A stretch of 64,000 bases of DNA, from positions 372,001 through 436,000 of the forward strand of contig NZ_WEGI01000005.1 in NCBI RefSeq assembly GCF_009604425.1. Reading direction: 5' to 3'. This DNA comes from Nocardia aurantia. GTDB taxonomy: Bacteria > Actinomycetota > Actinomycetes > Mycobacteriales > Mycobacteriaceae. The notes under the pieces are model-generated. The model did not search any database and had not been told where the DNA came from. It saw only the letters and a program-made list of their open reading frames with translations. A program made the position numbers and the translations under genes. Positions 1 to 8,900 of the stretch are shown piece after piece (position 1 is the stretch's first letter; the number at the start of each line of letters is the position of its first letter).

Positions 1-1407
1 AAGGACGGCGATGCCATATCCGGCGCCTTCGGGTACTGGCGGGAGTCGGGCCGGTTCGTGCTGTTCGAGACCCCCGCGGTGGTCCTGGCGACCGGCGGAA
101 TCGGCAAGTCCTACAAGGTGACCTCCAATTCCTGGGAGTACACCGGCGACGGCCACGCGCTGGCGCTGCGGGCCGGGGCCGCGCTGATCAACATGGAGTT
201 CCTGCAGTTCCATCCCACGGGCATGGTCTGGCCGCCGAGCGTGAAGGGCATCCTCGTCACCGAGGGTGTCCGCGGCGACGGGGGCATCCTGAAGAACTCC
301 GAGGGCAAGCGGTTCATGTTCGACTACATCCCGCCGGTGTTCAAGGGGCAGTACGCGGAGACCGAGGAGGAGGCCGACCAGTGGTTGCGCGACAACGACT
401 CCGCGCGCCGCACCCCGGATCTGCTGCCCCGTGACGAGGTGGCCCGCGCGATCAACGAGGAGGTCAAGGCCGGTCGCGGTACCGTGCACGGCGGCGTCTT
501 CCTCGACATCGCCTCCCGGTTGACCCCGGAGGAGATCGTCAAGCGGCTGCCGTCCATGCACCACCAGTTCAAAGAGCTCGCGGACGTGGACATCACGAAG
601 GAGCCGATGGAGGTCGGTCCGACCTGTCACTACGTGATGGGCGGCATCGAGGTCGATCCGGACACCGGATCGGCGGGCGTGCCCGGATTGTTCGCCGCCG
701 GTGAGTGTTCCGGTGGTATGCACGGGTCGAACCGGCTCGGCGGCAACTCGCTCTCGGATCTGCTGGTGTTCGGCCGGCGTGCCGGGATGGGCGCGGCCAC
801 CTACGTCGAGCAGCTCGACAAGCGACCGGAGATCGCCGAATCGGATATCGACGCGGCCGCGAAACTCGCACTGGCGCCGTTCGATCCGCCGGCCGACGGC
901 ACCGCCGAGAATCCCTACACCCTGCACACCGATCTGCAGCAGACGATGAACGACCTGGTCGGCATCATCCGCAAGGAGCACGAGCTGAAGCAGGCCATCG
1001 AGCGACTGGCCGGATTGCGCGAGCGCTTCGACACCGTGACGGTGGAGGGTCATCGGCAGTTCAACCCGGGCTGGCATCTCGCGCTGGATCTGCGGAACAT
1101 GCTGGTGGTCAGCGAATGTGTGGCGCAGGCGGCACTGTTGCGCACCGAGAGTCGCGGTGGTCACACCCGCGACGACCATCCGGTGATGGACCCGACCTGG
1201 CGCAACAAACTGCTGGTCTGCAAGGTCGATCCGGACGATGTGGGCCAGACGGTGCCCGCGGTCGCGGTGACCCCGCAGGACCAGCTGCCGATGCGCAACG
1301 ACCTGCTCGCCCTCTTCGAACTGACCGAGCTCGAAAAGTATTACACCGCGGCAGATCTCGTCGATCATCCCGCATCTACCGAATCCTCCGCGAAAGGGGA
1401 TGCGTAG
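1..1407 (+). CDS. sdhA: Succinate dehydrogenase/fumarate reductase flavoprotein subunit (5' truncated)
   Basis: C-terminal 468 residues of the FAD subunit that oxidises succinate to fumarate at the membrane. The frame is open from base 1, so the N-terminal FAD-binding part (about 170 residues) lies outside the window. The flavoprotein HPTG motif is near codon 71, the HYVMGG substrate-site motif near codon 210 and the GSNRLGGNSL FAD/substrate segment near codon 245. It is followed after 2 bp by sdhB, so the two are co-transcribed. Close resemblance of sdhB to mycobacterial Rv0247c suggests the Sdh1-type enzyme (family knowledge); the membrane anchor should lie upstream of the window. Confident. 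Confidence 0.96.
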   Translation, partial: KDGDAISGAFGYWRESGRFVLFETPAVVLATGGIGKSYKVTSNSWEYTGDGHALALRAGAALINMEFLQFHPTGMVWPPSVKGILVTEGVRGDGGILKNSEGKRFMFDYIPPVFKGQYAETEEEADQWLRDNDSARRTPDLLPRDEVARAINEEVKAGRGTVHGGVFLDIASRLTPEEIVKRLPSMHHQFKELADVDITKEPMEVGPTCHYVMGGIEVDPDTGSAGVPGLFAAGECSGGMHGSNRLGGNSLSDLLVFGRRAGMGAATYVEQLDKRPEIAESDIDAAAKLALAPFDPPADGTAENPYTLHTDLQQTMNDLVGIIRKEHELKQAIERLAGLRERFDTVTVEGHRQFNPGWHLALDLRNMLVVSECVAQAALLRTESRGGHTRDDHPVMDPTWRNKLLVCKVDPDDVGQTVPAVAVTPQDQLPMRNDLLALFELTELEKYYTAADLVDHPASTESSAKGDA

Positions 1408-1409
1408 CA

Positions 1410-2156
1410 ATGAGTTACGACGCCAAATTCAGAGTGTGGCGCGGCGACGCCGAAGGCGGCTCCCTGCAGGACTTCACCGTCGAGGTGAACGAGGGCGAGG
1501 TGGTTCTCGACATCATCCACCGCCTGCAGGCCACCCAGGCCTCGGATCTCGCCGTGCGCTGGAATTGCAAGGCGGGCAAGTGCGGATCCTGTTCGGCCGA
1601 GGTGAACGGCCGGCCGCGACTGCTGTGCATGACCCGCATGTCGACCTTCACCACCGACGAGGTGGTCACGGTCACGCCGATGCGCACCTTCCCGGTGATC
1701 CGCGACCTGGTCACCGATGTGTCGTTCAACTATGAGAAGGCCAGGCAGATACCCTCTTTCACGCCGCCGGCCGATCTGAAGCCGGGCGAGTACCGGATGC
1801 AGCAGAAGGATGTCGAGCGCTCGCAGGAGTTCCGCAAGTGCATCGAATGCTTCCTGTGCCAGGACACCTGTCACGTGGTGCGTGACCACGAGGACAACAA
1901 GAACGCCTTCGCCGGGCCCCGATTCCTCATGCGCGTGGCCGAATTGGAGATGCATCCACTGGATGTCGCCGACCGGCGCGATATGGCGCAGGAGGATTTC
2001 GGGCTCGGCTACTGCAACATCACCAAATGCTGCACCGAGGTGTGCCCGGAACATATCAAGATCACCGACAATGCGCTGATCCCGATGAAGGAACGAGTCG
2101 TCGATCGGAAGTACGATCCGATCGTCTGGTTGGGTAACAAACTTTTCCGGCGGTAG
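1410..2156 (+). CDS. sdhB: Succinate dehydrogenase/fumarate reductase iron-sulfur subunit
   Basis: A 248-residue electron-transfer subunit carrying electrons from the flavin to the quinone site. The plant-type [2Fe-2S] ligands appear as WNCKAGKCGSC plus a later Cys (C53, C58, C61, C73). The C-terminal ferredoxin-like domain has CIECFLCQDTC (C144-C154) and CNITKCCTEVCP (C202-C212), giving the [4Fe-4S] and [3Fe-4S] sites. Length and sequence match the Sdh1 iron-sulfur subunit of mycobacteria. ATG starts 2 bp after the sdhA stop, so translation is probably coupled. A longer open frame upstream in the same phase is only read-through of the sdhA region. Confidence 0.97.
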   Translation: MSYDAKFRVWRGDAEGGSLQDFTVEVNEGEVVLDIIHRLQATQASDLAVRWNCKAGKCGSCSAEVNGRPRLLCMTRMSTFTTDEVVTVTPMRTFPVIRDLVTDVSFNYEKARQIPSFTPPADLKPGEYRMQQKDVERSQEFRKCIECFLCQDTCHVVRDHEDNKNAFAGPRFLMRVAELEMHPLDVADRRDMAQEDFGLGYCNITKCCTEVCPEHIKITDNALIPMKERVVDRKYDPIVWLGNKLFRR

Positions 2157-2173
2157 TCGGGTCCGGCCCGCAC

Positions 2174-2197
2174 GGTCCGGCAGATCACTGCCGGGCC
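2174..2197 (+). terminator. Hairpin between convergent sdhB and the small membrane gene
   Basis: GGTCCGGCAG and CTGCCGGGCC form a 10-bp stem with one G-T pair around the loop ATCA. It begins 17 bp after the sdhB stop and could serve both convergent genes. No T-run follows, which is common for actinobacterial terminators. Confidence 0.5.
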
Positions 2198-2213
2198 GGG
2201 TGGCCCGCCGAAA

Positions 2214-2411
2214 CTACAACACCGAAACCATTCCGATCGCCACTACGGCGACCAAGAGTCCGATCAAGAGCGAGGACAACACCGTCCCCGTCAAAAGATA
2301 GATCCCCACGGCCGACACCGCGAACAACATTCCGACGATCAGGCGCTCCAGCCAATCGCCGGGGATGAGCTTCCGGTACCGGGGAGGCATATTTCTGATC
2401 CCACGGTCCAT
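2214..2411 (-). CDS. Small two-helix membrane protein, unknown function
   Basis: A 65-residue protein with a basic N-terminus (about 20 residues, rich in Arg/Lys) followed by two hydrophobic stretches at roughly residues 23-42 and 46-65, the second running to the C-terminus. This fits a small integral membrane protein with a cytoplasmic N-terminus. I recognise no family. A second in-frame ATG at 2390 would give 58 residues; neither start has a strong Shine-Dalgarno. It sits convergent to sdhB and downstream of the antiporter gene on the same strand, with 56 bp between. The membrane profile, not homology, is the support for calling it a gene. Confidence 0.55.
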   Translation of the reverse strand: MDRGIRNMPPRYRKLIPGDWLERLIVGMLFAVSAVGIYLLTGTVLSSLLIGLLVAVVAIGMVSVL

Positions 2412-2452
2412 GTATCGAGGGGTACCCCGGCCGTCACCGGATCAAACACCTA

Positions 2453-2464
2453 TTCGATATCGAA
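2453..2464. promoter_or_regulatory. 12-bp palindrome upstream of the small membrane gene
   Basis: TTCGATATCGAA is a perfect palindrome about 42 bp upstream of the 2411 start and 3 bp past the antiporter stop. It could be an operator; a palindrome of this length can also occur by chance. Confidence 0.25.
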
Positions 2465-2467
2465 CAG

Positions 2468-3622
2468 CTACCTTTCCGTGACCTCCGGTGTCGCCGGCGT
2501 ACCGGCGGCGTGACCGGCGCGCCCGCTCGCCAGGGCCGCGGCGGCGATGGTGATGAGCACCCCGAGCATGATCGCCGCACCCTCTCCGGCAACCAAAATG
2601 TGGGACTGGGTGCCGATCGTGACGGCGGCCACCGGCACCCCGATCTGAGCGGCGGCCAGCGTCGCGAACGCGAGCGGCTGGCCGAGCAGCCGCATCGCCG
2701 CGTGCGCCAGGACCGCCGCCACGCCGAGGGCCATGCCGAGCAGGATCAGCCGCGGCTGATGCCCGAATTCCCGCAGGCTCAGCCGCGCACCCAGCCAGAC
2801 GAAGAACAACGGCGCGAGGAAACCGTCGCTGATCGCGAACAGCTGCCTGGCCACCCGGCGCGGCTCGCCGACCCCGGCCACCGCGAGTCCCGTGGCGAAA
2901 CCGGCGATCATCACCGACACGTGAGTGCGCGTGGCCAGTGCCACCAGGCCGAACAGCAGCGCCAGGCTGATCCGCAGCTCCAGCGCGAACTTGCGGCGCT
3001 GCGAGACCTCGTGTGCGCGCCGCCGCCACCCGGAACGCTCCAGATAGCGCAGCGCCAGATAGATCAGCACCGCACCCGCCGTGACCGCGAGCGCTCCCAG
3101 CGCGGTGCGCAGCACCGAACCGGTGTCGACCACCAGCGGTACCGCCACCGTGCACACGGTGTCGGCGACCGCGACCTGCGCGGTCAGCTCCACGACCGAT
3201 TTCCCGCGCAGGCCCGCGGAATCGAGGATCGGCAGGATCAGCGCGGCCGAGGAGGAGGCGATCAGCACCGCGTACATCGCGCCGTGCCCGGTCCCGAACC
3301 AGTGCGCGATTGCGTATCCGGCCGCGGCCGCCAGGGCGCCGACCATCGCGGCGCGCAGCAGGCCCGGCGCCAGCGCCGACCGCACCGACCGATTCACCGG
3401 CACATGGGTGCCCGCCACGAACATCACCAGCGCGAAACCCATGTCGGCGAGGAACGTGAACACCGGATCGTCGGGATGCAGCACACCGAAACCGGTGGTG
3501 CCGAACAGGACTCCGGCCAGCAGTTCGCCGACGATGACCGGAACGTGCCAGTTCGCCCGCCAGGCCAGGGCCGGGCCGGCCAGGCCCAGTCCCAGCACCA
3601 GCGCGAGGGTCGAGAACGTCAC
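2468..3622 (-). CDS. Cation:proton antiporter, CPA2-type
   Basis: A 384-residue polytopic membrane protein with about 11-12 hydrophobic segments. It has the layout of Na+/H+ exchanger-family (Pfam Na_H_Exchanger) antiporters, which swap monovalent cations for protons. The N-terminal helix pair, the VPVIVGELLAGVLFG segment near residue 28 and the long Ala/Gly/Leu-rich helices are typical. The C-terminus is a short polar tail without TrkA-N or TrkA-C domains, so it is the short form rather than a KefB-like fusion. It is the last gene after the FAAL/PKS cluster and starts 6 bp after the ParB-like gene. The ion transported cannot be read from sequence. Confidence 0.8.
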   Translation of the reverse strand: MTFSTLALVLGLGLAGPALAWRANWHVPVIVGELLAGVLFGTTGFGVLHPDDPVFTFLADMGFALVMFVAGTHVPVNRSVRSALAPGLLRAAMVGALAAAAGYAIAHWFGTGHGAMYAVLIASSSAALILPILDSAGLRGKSVVELTAQVAVADTVCTVAVPLVVDTGSVLRTALGALAVTAGAVLIYLALRYLERSGWRRRAHEVSQRRKFALELRISLALLFGLVALATRTHVSVMIAGFATGLAVAGVGEPRRVARQLFAISDGFLAPLFFVWLGARLSLREFGHQPRLILLGMALGVAAVLAHAAMRLLGQPLAFATLAAAQIGVPVAAVTIGTQSHILVAGEGAAIMLGVLITIAAAALASGRAGHAAGTPATPEVTER

Positions 3623-3628
3623 CGCCGG

Positions 3629-4141
3629 CTACTTCTTCGACTTCGACTTCCCGCCGGACCCTTTGCCGGGATCCGGTTCCGCCGCACCGGTTGCCGGCGC
3701 GTTGGCTGCGGATGCCGACTTGGCCGCTGCCACAGCCACTTTCGCATCAGGCGTGAGCAGTGCGGCGATCTTCACCGGGATCGGCACGTTCTCGTCGGTG
3801 TGATAGCAGGCGCACACCCGGTGATAACCGTCCGCGATCTGTGCCGGTGCGCCGGCGGCGAAGTCACCGCGGACCACCAGGATCGGCGACAACGGCTTCC
3901 CGGTCAGGATCTTGGACAGATCCCGGCGCACATGCGGATTGTCCGGCGGCAGCAGGCTCAACTGCGCGGCGCGCAGGAGGTCCTTCGCCTTCTTGTGCGT
4001 CACCGGGGCCGCGCGCAGCAGCTCCACCAAGGTGTCGACGGTGTCCCGATCGGCGACGAGCTCGAGGTAGTCCGCGGCGGCCGGATAGTCGTGGTCCTCC
4101 GGTGTCTCCAGCCATCGCACCGGGAAGGGTTCGGTTGTCAT
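3629..4141 (-). CDS. ParB/sulfiredoxin-like small protein of unknown function
   Basis: A 170-residue soluble protein starting at MTTEPFPVRW. Its only recognisable element is ADGYHRVCACYH near residue 120. This resembles the DGxHR motif of ParB/Srx nucleotide-binding folds, where the His-Arg pair contacts phosphate. The last ~40 residues are Ala/Lys/Ser-rich low complexity ending in a basic KSKSKK tail. No helix-turn-helix domain follows, so it is not a partition ParB. A GTG at 4186 would add 15 residues and bring the gene closer to the FAAL stop; no start has a clear Shine-Dalgarno. It lies between the FAAL and antiporter genes on the same strand. Confidence 0.6.
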   Translation of the reverse strand: MTTEPFPVRWLETPEDHDYPAAADYLELVADRDTVDTLVELLRAAPVTHKKAKDLLRAAQLSLLPPDNPHVRRDLSKILTGKPLSPILVVRGDFAAGAPAQIADGYHRVCACYHTDENVPIPVKIAALLTPDAKVAVAAAKSASAANAPATGAAEPDPGKGSGGKSKSKK

Positions 4142-4195
4142 CCGGATATGATCGCTCGCCGATCCGTCCCGGCGCCGCCGAGCCACGCGCGACGG

Positions 4196-5905
4196 TCAGA
4201 ACGATCCACTGATCAGCGGTTCGGTGATCCGGGTCAGCGCCCCGGCCCGATACCGCGCCCGGCATTCCCCGCGCCGCAACTTGCCGCTGGAGGTTTTCGG
4301 GATCTGACCGCGCGGCACCAGCATCACATCGGCGGGCGCGATGTCGTGCGCCGCCGCCACCGCGGACCGGATCCGGCGCGCCACCGTCGCGGGATCGGCC
4401 AGCCGATCGTCGAGTTCGGCCACCAGCACCAGGGTCTCGTGATCACCGTGGTCGATGCCGAAGGCGGCGATGTGACCCGCCCGCACCTCCTGCGAGACAC
4501 CGGCCGCCGTCGCCTCGATATCGGCGGGGTAGTGATTGCGGCCGGCGACGATGATCATGTCCTTCAACCGCCCGGCCGGGAACAGCTGCCCTTCGTGCAC
4601 GAAACCCAGATCGCCGGTGCGCAACCACCGTTCGTGGTCGCCCGGCAGCCGTGCGCCGAAAACGTCGGCGGTGGCCTGCGGCCGGCGGAAATATCCGGTG
4701 CTCACATTCGGTCCCGCCACCCACACCTCGCCGACCTCGCCGTCGGCCACCACCCGGTGCCGCAGCGGATCCACGATCCGGATCCGCTGTCCCGCCGCGG
4801 TTCCGCAGCCGACCAGCGCGACACCGTGCGCCGGATCGCGCGCGAGCACCGCGCGCCCGGCGGCCAGTTCGTTGCGATCGAACTCCTCCACCAGCGGCGG
4901 ATCCGCCGTCGCGGCGAACGCGACCGGCAGCGTCGCCTCCGCCAGTCCGTAGCCCGGCGTATGTGCGGTGTGCCGGAAACCATAGGGGGCGAACATCTTC
5001 GTGAAGGCCGCGAGCGATTCGGCGCGGATCGGCTCCGCCCCGTTGACCAGCAGCTCGAGGCCGGACAGGTCCAGCCCCTCGCGTTCGGCGGCGGTCGTCG
5101 CCGTGACCGCCAGAGCCAGACCGAAATTGGGCCCGGCGGTGGTCCCGGCGCGATAGTCACTGCACGCGCGCAACCAGCGGATCGGCCGCTTGGCGAACTC
5201 GGCCGGCGCCAGCGTCACCGCGAGCACCCCGGTGTACAACGGCAGCGAGAGCGCCAGGATCAGGCCCATGTCGTGGAAGAACGGCAACCAGGTGACGATC
5301 GGCCGCACCGCGACGGGCGGCATCCCGGCGCGCAACTGCTCCAGCGCGGCGGTGTGGTTGGCATGCGAGATCTCCACTCCGGAGGGCGCTTTCGTCGACC
5401 CGGAGGTGTACTGGAGATACGCGGGATGGTCGCCGACCGGGTCGAGGATCGGCGCGACGGAATCGGTCTCCGCCGTGACGACCAGAACCCGTCCCACCGC
5501 TGCCCCGCTGTCCCGCGTCCGTTGTTCCGCTCCGGCGCAGACCAGGCTGACCGCCGGATCGGCATCCGCCAGCACCGTGATCAGCCGATCCATGTTGCGG
5601 TGCGGCGACACCGGGAACAACGGCACCGCTATCCGGGCACTGTAGAGGCAGGCGAGGAAGGCGATCACATACTCCGGCCCGTGCTCGCACAGGATCGCCA
5701 CCCGCGCGCCGGGTCCGGTCGCCGTCCGCAGCCGCTGCGCGAGTGCCCCTGCGGCCGTGTGTAATTCGTAACAGGTCAGCGTGTGCGGCAGGCACTCGGT
5801 ACCGCGATAGGTCAAGGTGATGAGGGCCGGATCGGCGGGCCGGACCCGGGCCCGCTCGGAGACGGCCACGGCCAGCGGGGCCGCGGACTTGCCGGGGACT
5901 GTCAC
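4196..5905 (-). CDS. Fatty acyl-AMP ligase (FadD32-like) for the adjacent PKS
   Basis: A 569-residue ANL-superfamily adenylating enzyme. It should activate a fatty acid as acyl-adenylate and pass it to an ACP phosphopantetheine rather than to CoA. Visible motifs are the P-loop YTSGSTKAPSGVEISH, the FAAL-typical WLPFFHDMGL, PNFG and NGAEPI, YGLAEATL, and the C-terminal ASP-Lys motif PKTSSGKLRR. The FadD32-type WLPFFHDMGL/YGLAEATL pattern argues for FAAL over CoA ligase (family knowledge). It begins 8 bp after the PKS stop on the same strand, so it is almost certainly co-transcribed with PKS and ACP. The natural fatty acid is unknown. Confidence 0.88.
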   Translation of the reverse strand: MTVPGKSAAPLAVAVSERARVRPADPALITLTYRGTECLPHTLTCYELHTAAGALAQRLRTATGPGARVAILCEHGPEYVIAFLACLYSARIAVPLFPVSPHRNMDRLITVLADADPAVSLVCAGAEQRTRDSGAAVGRVLVVTAETDSVAPILDPVGDHPAYLQYTSGSTKAPSGVEISHANHTAALEQLRAGMPPVAVRPIVTWLPFFHDMGLILALSLPLYTGVLAVTLAPAEFAKRPIRWLRACSDYRAGTTAGPNFGLALAVTATTAAEREGLDLSGLELLVNGAEPIRAESLAAFTKMFAPYGFRHTAHTPGYGLAEATLPVAFAATADPPLVEEFDRNELAAGRAVLARDPAHGVALVGCGTAAGQRIRIVDPLRHRVVADGEVGEVWVAGPNVSTGYFRRPQATADVFGARLPGDHERWLRTGDLGFVHEGQLFPAGRLKDMIIVAGRNHYPADIEATAAGVSQEVRAGHIAAFGIDHGDHETLVLVAELDDRLADPATVARRIRSAVAAAHDIAPADVMLVPRGQIPKTSSGKLRRGECRARYRAGALTRITEPLISGSF

Positions 5906-5913
5906 GGAAACTC

Positions 5914-8900
5914 CTAGCGGACCTGCCGGGTGGAAAGATGCGCCGCGAGCGCGGCGATGGTGGGAAACTCGAACAGTTCGGCCGTCCCGATCCGCCGACC
6001 CAGGCGGGCCTCGAGGGCTCGCCGCAACTCGATGGCCAGCAGTGAGGTCAGCCCGAGCGCGACGAAATCGGTTGCCGGATCGATACTCTCGGCTCGCCGA
6101 TCCAGGGTCTCGGCAAGTGCGGCCCGGATGATCGGCACCATCGCCTCGGCCCGTGCCGCCGCCTCGGCGGGATCGGGCTCGCGCACTGTCGCCGGGTCGG
6201 CCGCACCCGGATCCTCCCGGCCCGCGGAGCTCGCGACGAGCGGCACCACATTTCCGGTGCCCCGCCGCGTCTTCCGAGCGCCGGGCGATTTCTCGCCCGC
6301 ATCCGCCGCCCTGCGTACTCCCTCGGCCTCCCTCGACCGCCGCACCCCGGCCTGCGCGCTGGGTTCGGCTTTCCCGGCCATGCTCCCGGGATCGGTGCCG
6401 ACCCCGGCCGCGGCCTCCGGGCCGGGATCGGCTGCTGCACTGAGACCGGCTTCGGCTGCGGCGCCCGGACGGGAATCGGCGGCTGCCCCGGGACCGTCCT
6501 CGGCGCCGAGATCAACCCCTGTCCTGGGAACGGGCTCGGCTTCGGGCCCGGGATCGGCTGCTGCGCGGAGTCCGGTTTCGGCTGCGGCGCCGGGACGGGA
6601 ATCGGCACCGCCGAGTGGTTCGCCGATGGCTCCCGGCTCGCCGGGGCCGGATCGCTCGGCAGTCGGTGGGGTGCTGCCGCGCCGGGGCGGAGTCAAGGGG
6701 GCGAGGATCGATTCCATCGGGGGGAGGGCGGAACGTGCGGTGTCCGAACCGGTCTCGCGCGGGGGATAGCCGAGGGCGGTGCGGATCCGGTCGGCGAGCG
6801 GGGAACGGTCGGTGGTGGGTGAGTAGTCCAGTGCCAGCACGAACGGCTCGCCTTGGCCGAGTACCGCGGACAATACGGCCGCGCCGCGGGTCGCGTCGAA
6901 CGGCACCACGCCGGCTCGGCGCAGGTGCGCGGCGCCACCGGCGGCGGCCGACAGGCCGGATTCCCAACTGCCCCAAGCGATGCTGACGACCCGGCGGCCG
7001 GCACGGGAGCGGGCGAGTGCGTCGAGGGCGGCGTTGGCGGCGGCGTAGGCGGATTGGCCGGGGGCTCCCAGCGCGCCGGTGGCCGAGGAGTACAGGAGTG
7101 CGAAGTCGATCGGGTCGGCGGCGGTCAGGTCGAGCAGGTCGGCGGCGGCGAGCAGTTTCGGCGCGAACACCGCGAGCAGCGATTCGCCGGTGACGGAACC
7201 GAATTCGGCGTCGCGGAGTATTCCGGCGGAGTGCACGACACCGTTGATGGTGGAACCGCATTCGCGAATGTCGTCCAGCGCGTTGGCCAGATCGGCGCGA
7301 TCGGAGACGTCGCAGCGGACCACGACGATCCGGTCCTCCAGGCCCTCCAGCAGAGTGGGCAGCGGACGCGGGGTGCGCGTGAGGACGACGACATCGTGGG
7401 CGCCCGCCGCGAGCAACCAGCGGACGGTGACAGCGCCGAGTGCGCCCAGGCCGCCGGTCACCACGTAGGTGCCCTCGGGCCGGATCGCGGGTGCCGCGGC
7501 GGTCGGTGCGGGGACGAAGCGGCGGAGATCGATCGAGGTTCCGTCGACCCGAATCTCCTGCGGTCCGGCCGGTTCCAGGATCAGATCGGGCAGCGGGCCG
7601 GGGCGGTCGCCCGACATCCACACGAGCCGGATCGGCCGCCCGGATTCCGTCTGCAACGACCGGACCAACCCCGCGATCGCCGACTGATCGACCGCGGAAC
7701 GGTCCCGCAGCACCACGGTCAGCGCGGCGGTCGCATCGCTGTCGTATACCCGTTGCAGCAGGTCCAGGGCGCGCACGACCCGGGCCGGCACCCCCTCGGC
7801 GGGCTCGGCCTCCTCGTCGGGCCACACCAGGACGACGGCGGTCCGGTCGTTGCGGGTGGCGAGGACGGAGGCCACGATCGGGGCGGCGTCGCCGGGCTCG
7901 CGTGCCACCCGCTCGGCGGCGAGCCGCCGGTGCAGGGCCCGGGTCAGGCGCACCGCCAGTGCCGATTCGCCCACGATCAGCACCCGTTCGACCAGCGAAA
8001 GCGGCTGTGCGGCAGCCCAGTCCGCGGCGCGGGTGGGCAGCCACGCCTCGTGCCGGAGTACGGCGGCCGGCGGGTCGGCCCGCACGGCGGGGGCGGTCGG
8101 CGGCGTGCGATCCGTCGGCACGGTCGGCGCGAGCAGCAGATCGAGGCCGCCGACCCGGTCACCACCGGATTCCGCCGGTCCCGGGCCGAACCGTGGTGTG
8201 TCGGCGAGCGCGGCGAAGCCGATCCGGATTCCCGACAGCGCGGCGGCCGGCGCACCGTACTGGTCGAGCGCGATGACCTCGCAGGTGAGGCCGGTGGGAC
8301 CGGCCTCCCGGATGAACGCGTGGGCCTCGGTGAGCAGCAGATCGGGTGCGCCGGCCAGCCACACCGACGCGATCCCCACCGGCAGCGGCAGCACCCCGTC
8401 CGGCAGCGATTCGAGTGCGGCCGCCGCGATCACCTGCAGGCAGCCGTCGAGCACCGCGACATCGAACCGGACCTGCCCGAAAAGCCCGACGGCGCTGCGC
8501 TTTCCGGCCGCCACGCGGCGTAGCGTGCGGAATCCGGGCCCGTACTCCAGCCGCCGATCGCGCAACGCCGCGTAGAACGCTTCGATGTGCAGCGGCCGCA
8601 GGGTGTGTCCGGAAGCGCGGTGCGCGTCGACCGTTCGCATCCAACCGACGATCTCGCCCGGCGCCGGGGCCGGTGCGGACCGCCCGGACGCCAGCGGCAC
8701 CGCGCCGAGCACCTCCAGCAGTCCCGCCGTCTCCCGATAGCGCACCTCGTCCAGCGCCGCGACGTCGGTGCGTTCGTGCACGGCGAAATCGACGATGCGT
8801 GAGGCGGTCTCGGGCCCGAGCCGGACCAACTGACGCAACCAGTAGGTCACCGGAACCGTTGGGACACCGTCGACGACATGATCGTGCAGCGGCACCGGTT

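Noticed and set aside
705..1409. Upstream extension of sdhB in the same frame
   Set aside because: It overlaps sdhA in another frame and is Arg/Gly-rich. The ATG at 1410 gives the normal 248-residue subunit.
2510..5764. 1084-codon plus-strand open frame
   Set aside because: It is antisense to the antiporter, ParB-like and FAAL genes; its translation is Arg/Gln/His-rich without domains, a common high-GC shadow.
6853..8523. 556-codon open frame antisense to the PKS
   Set aside because: Low-complexity Gly/Arg/Gln translation with no start signal; the opposite strand has clear AT-DH-KR domains.
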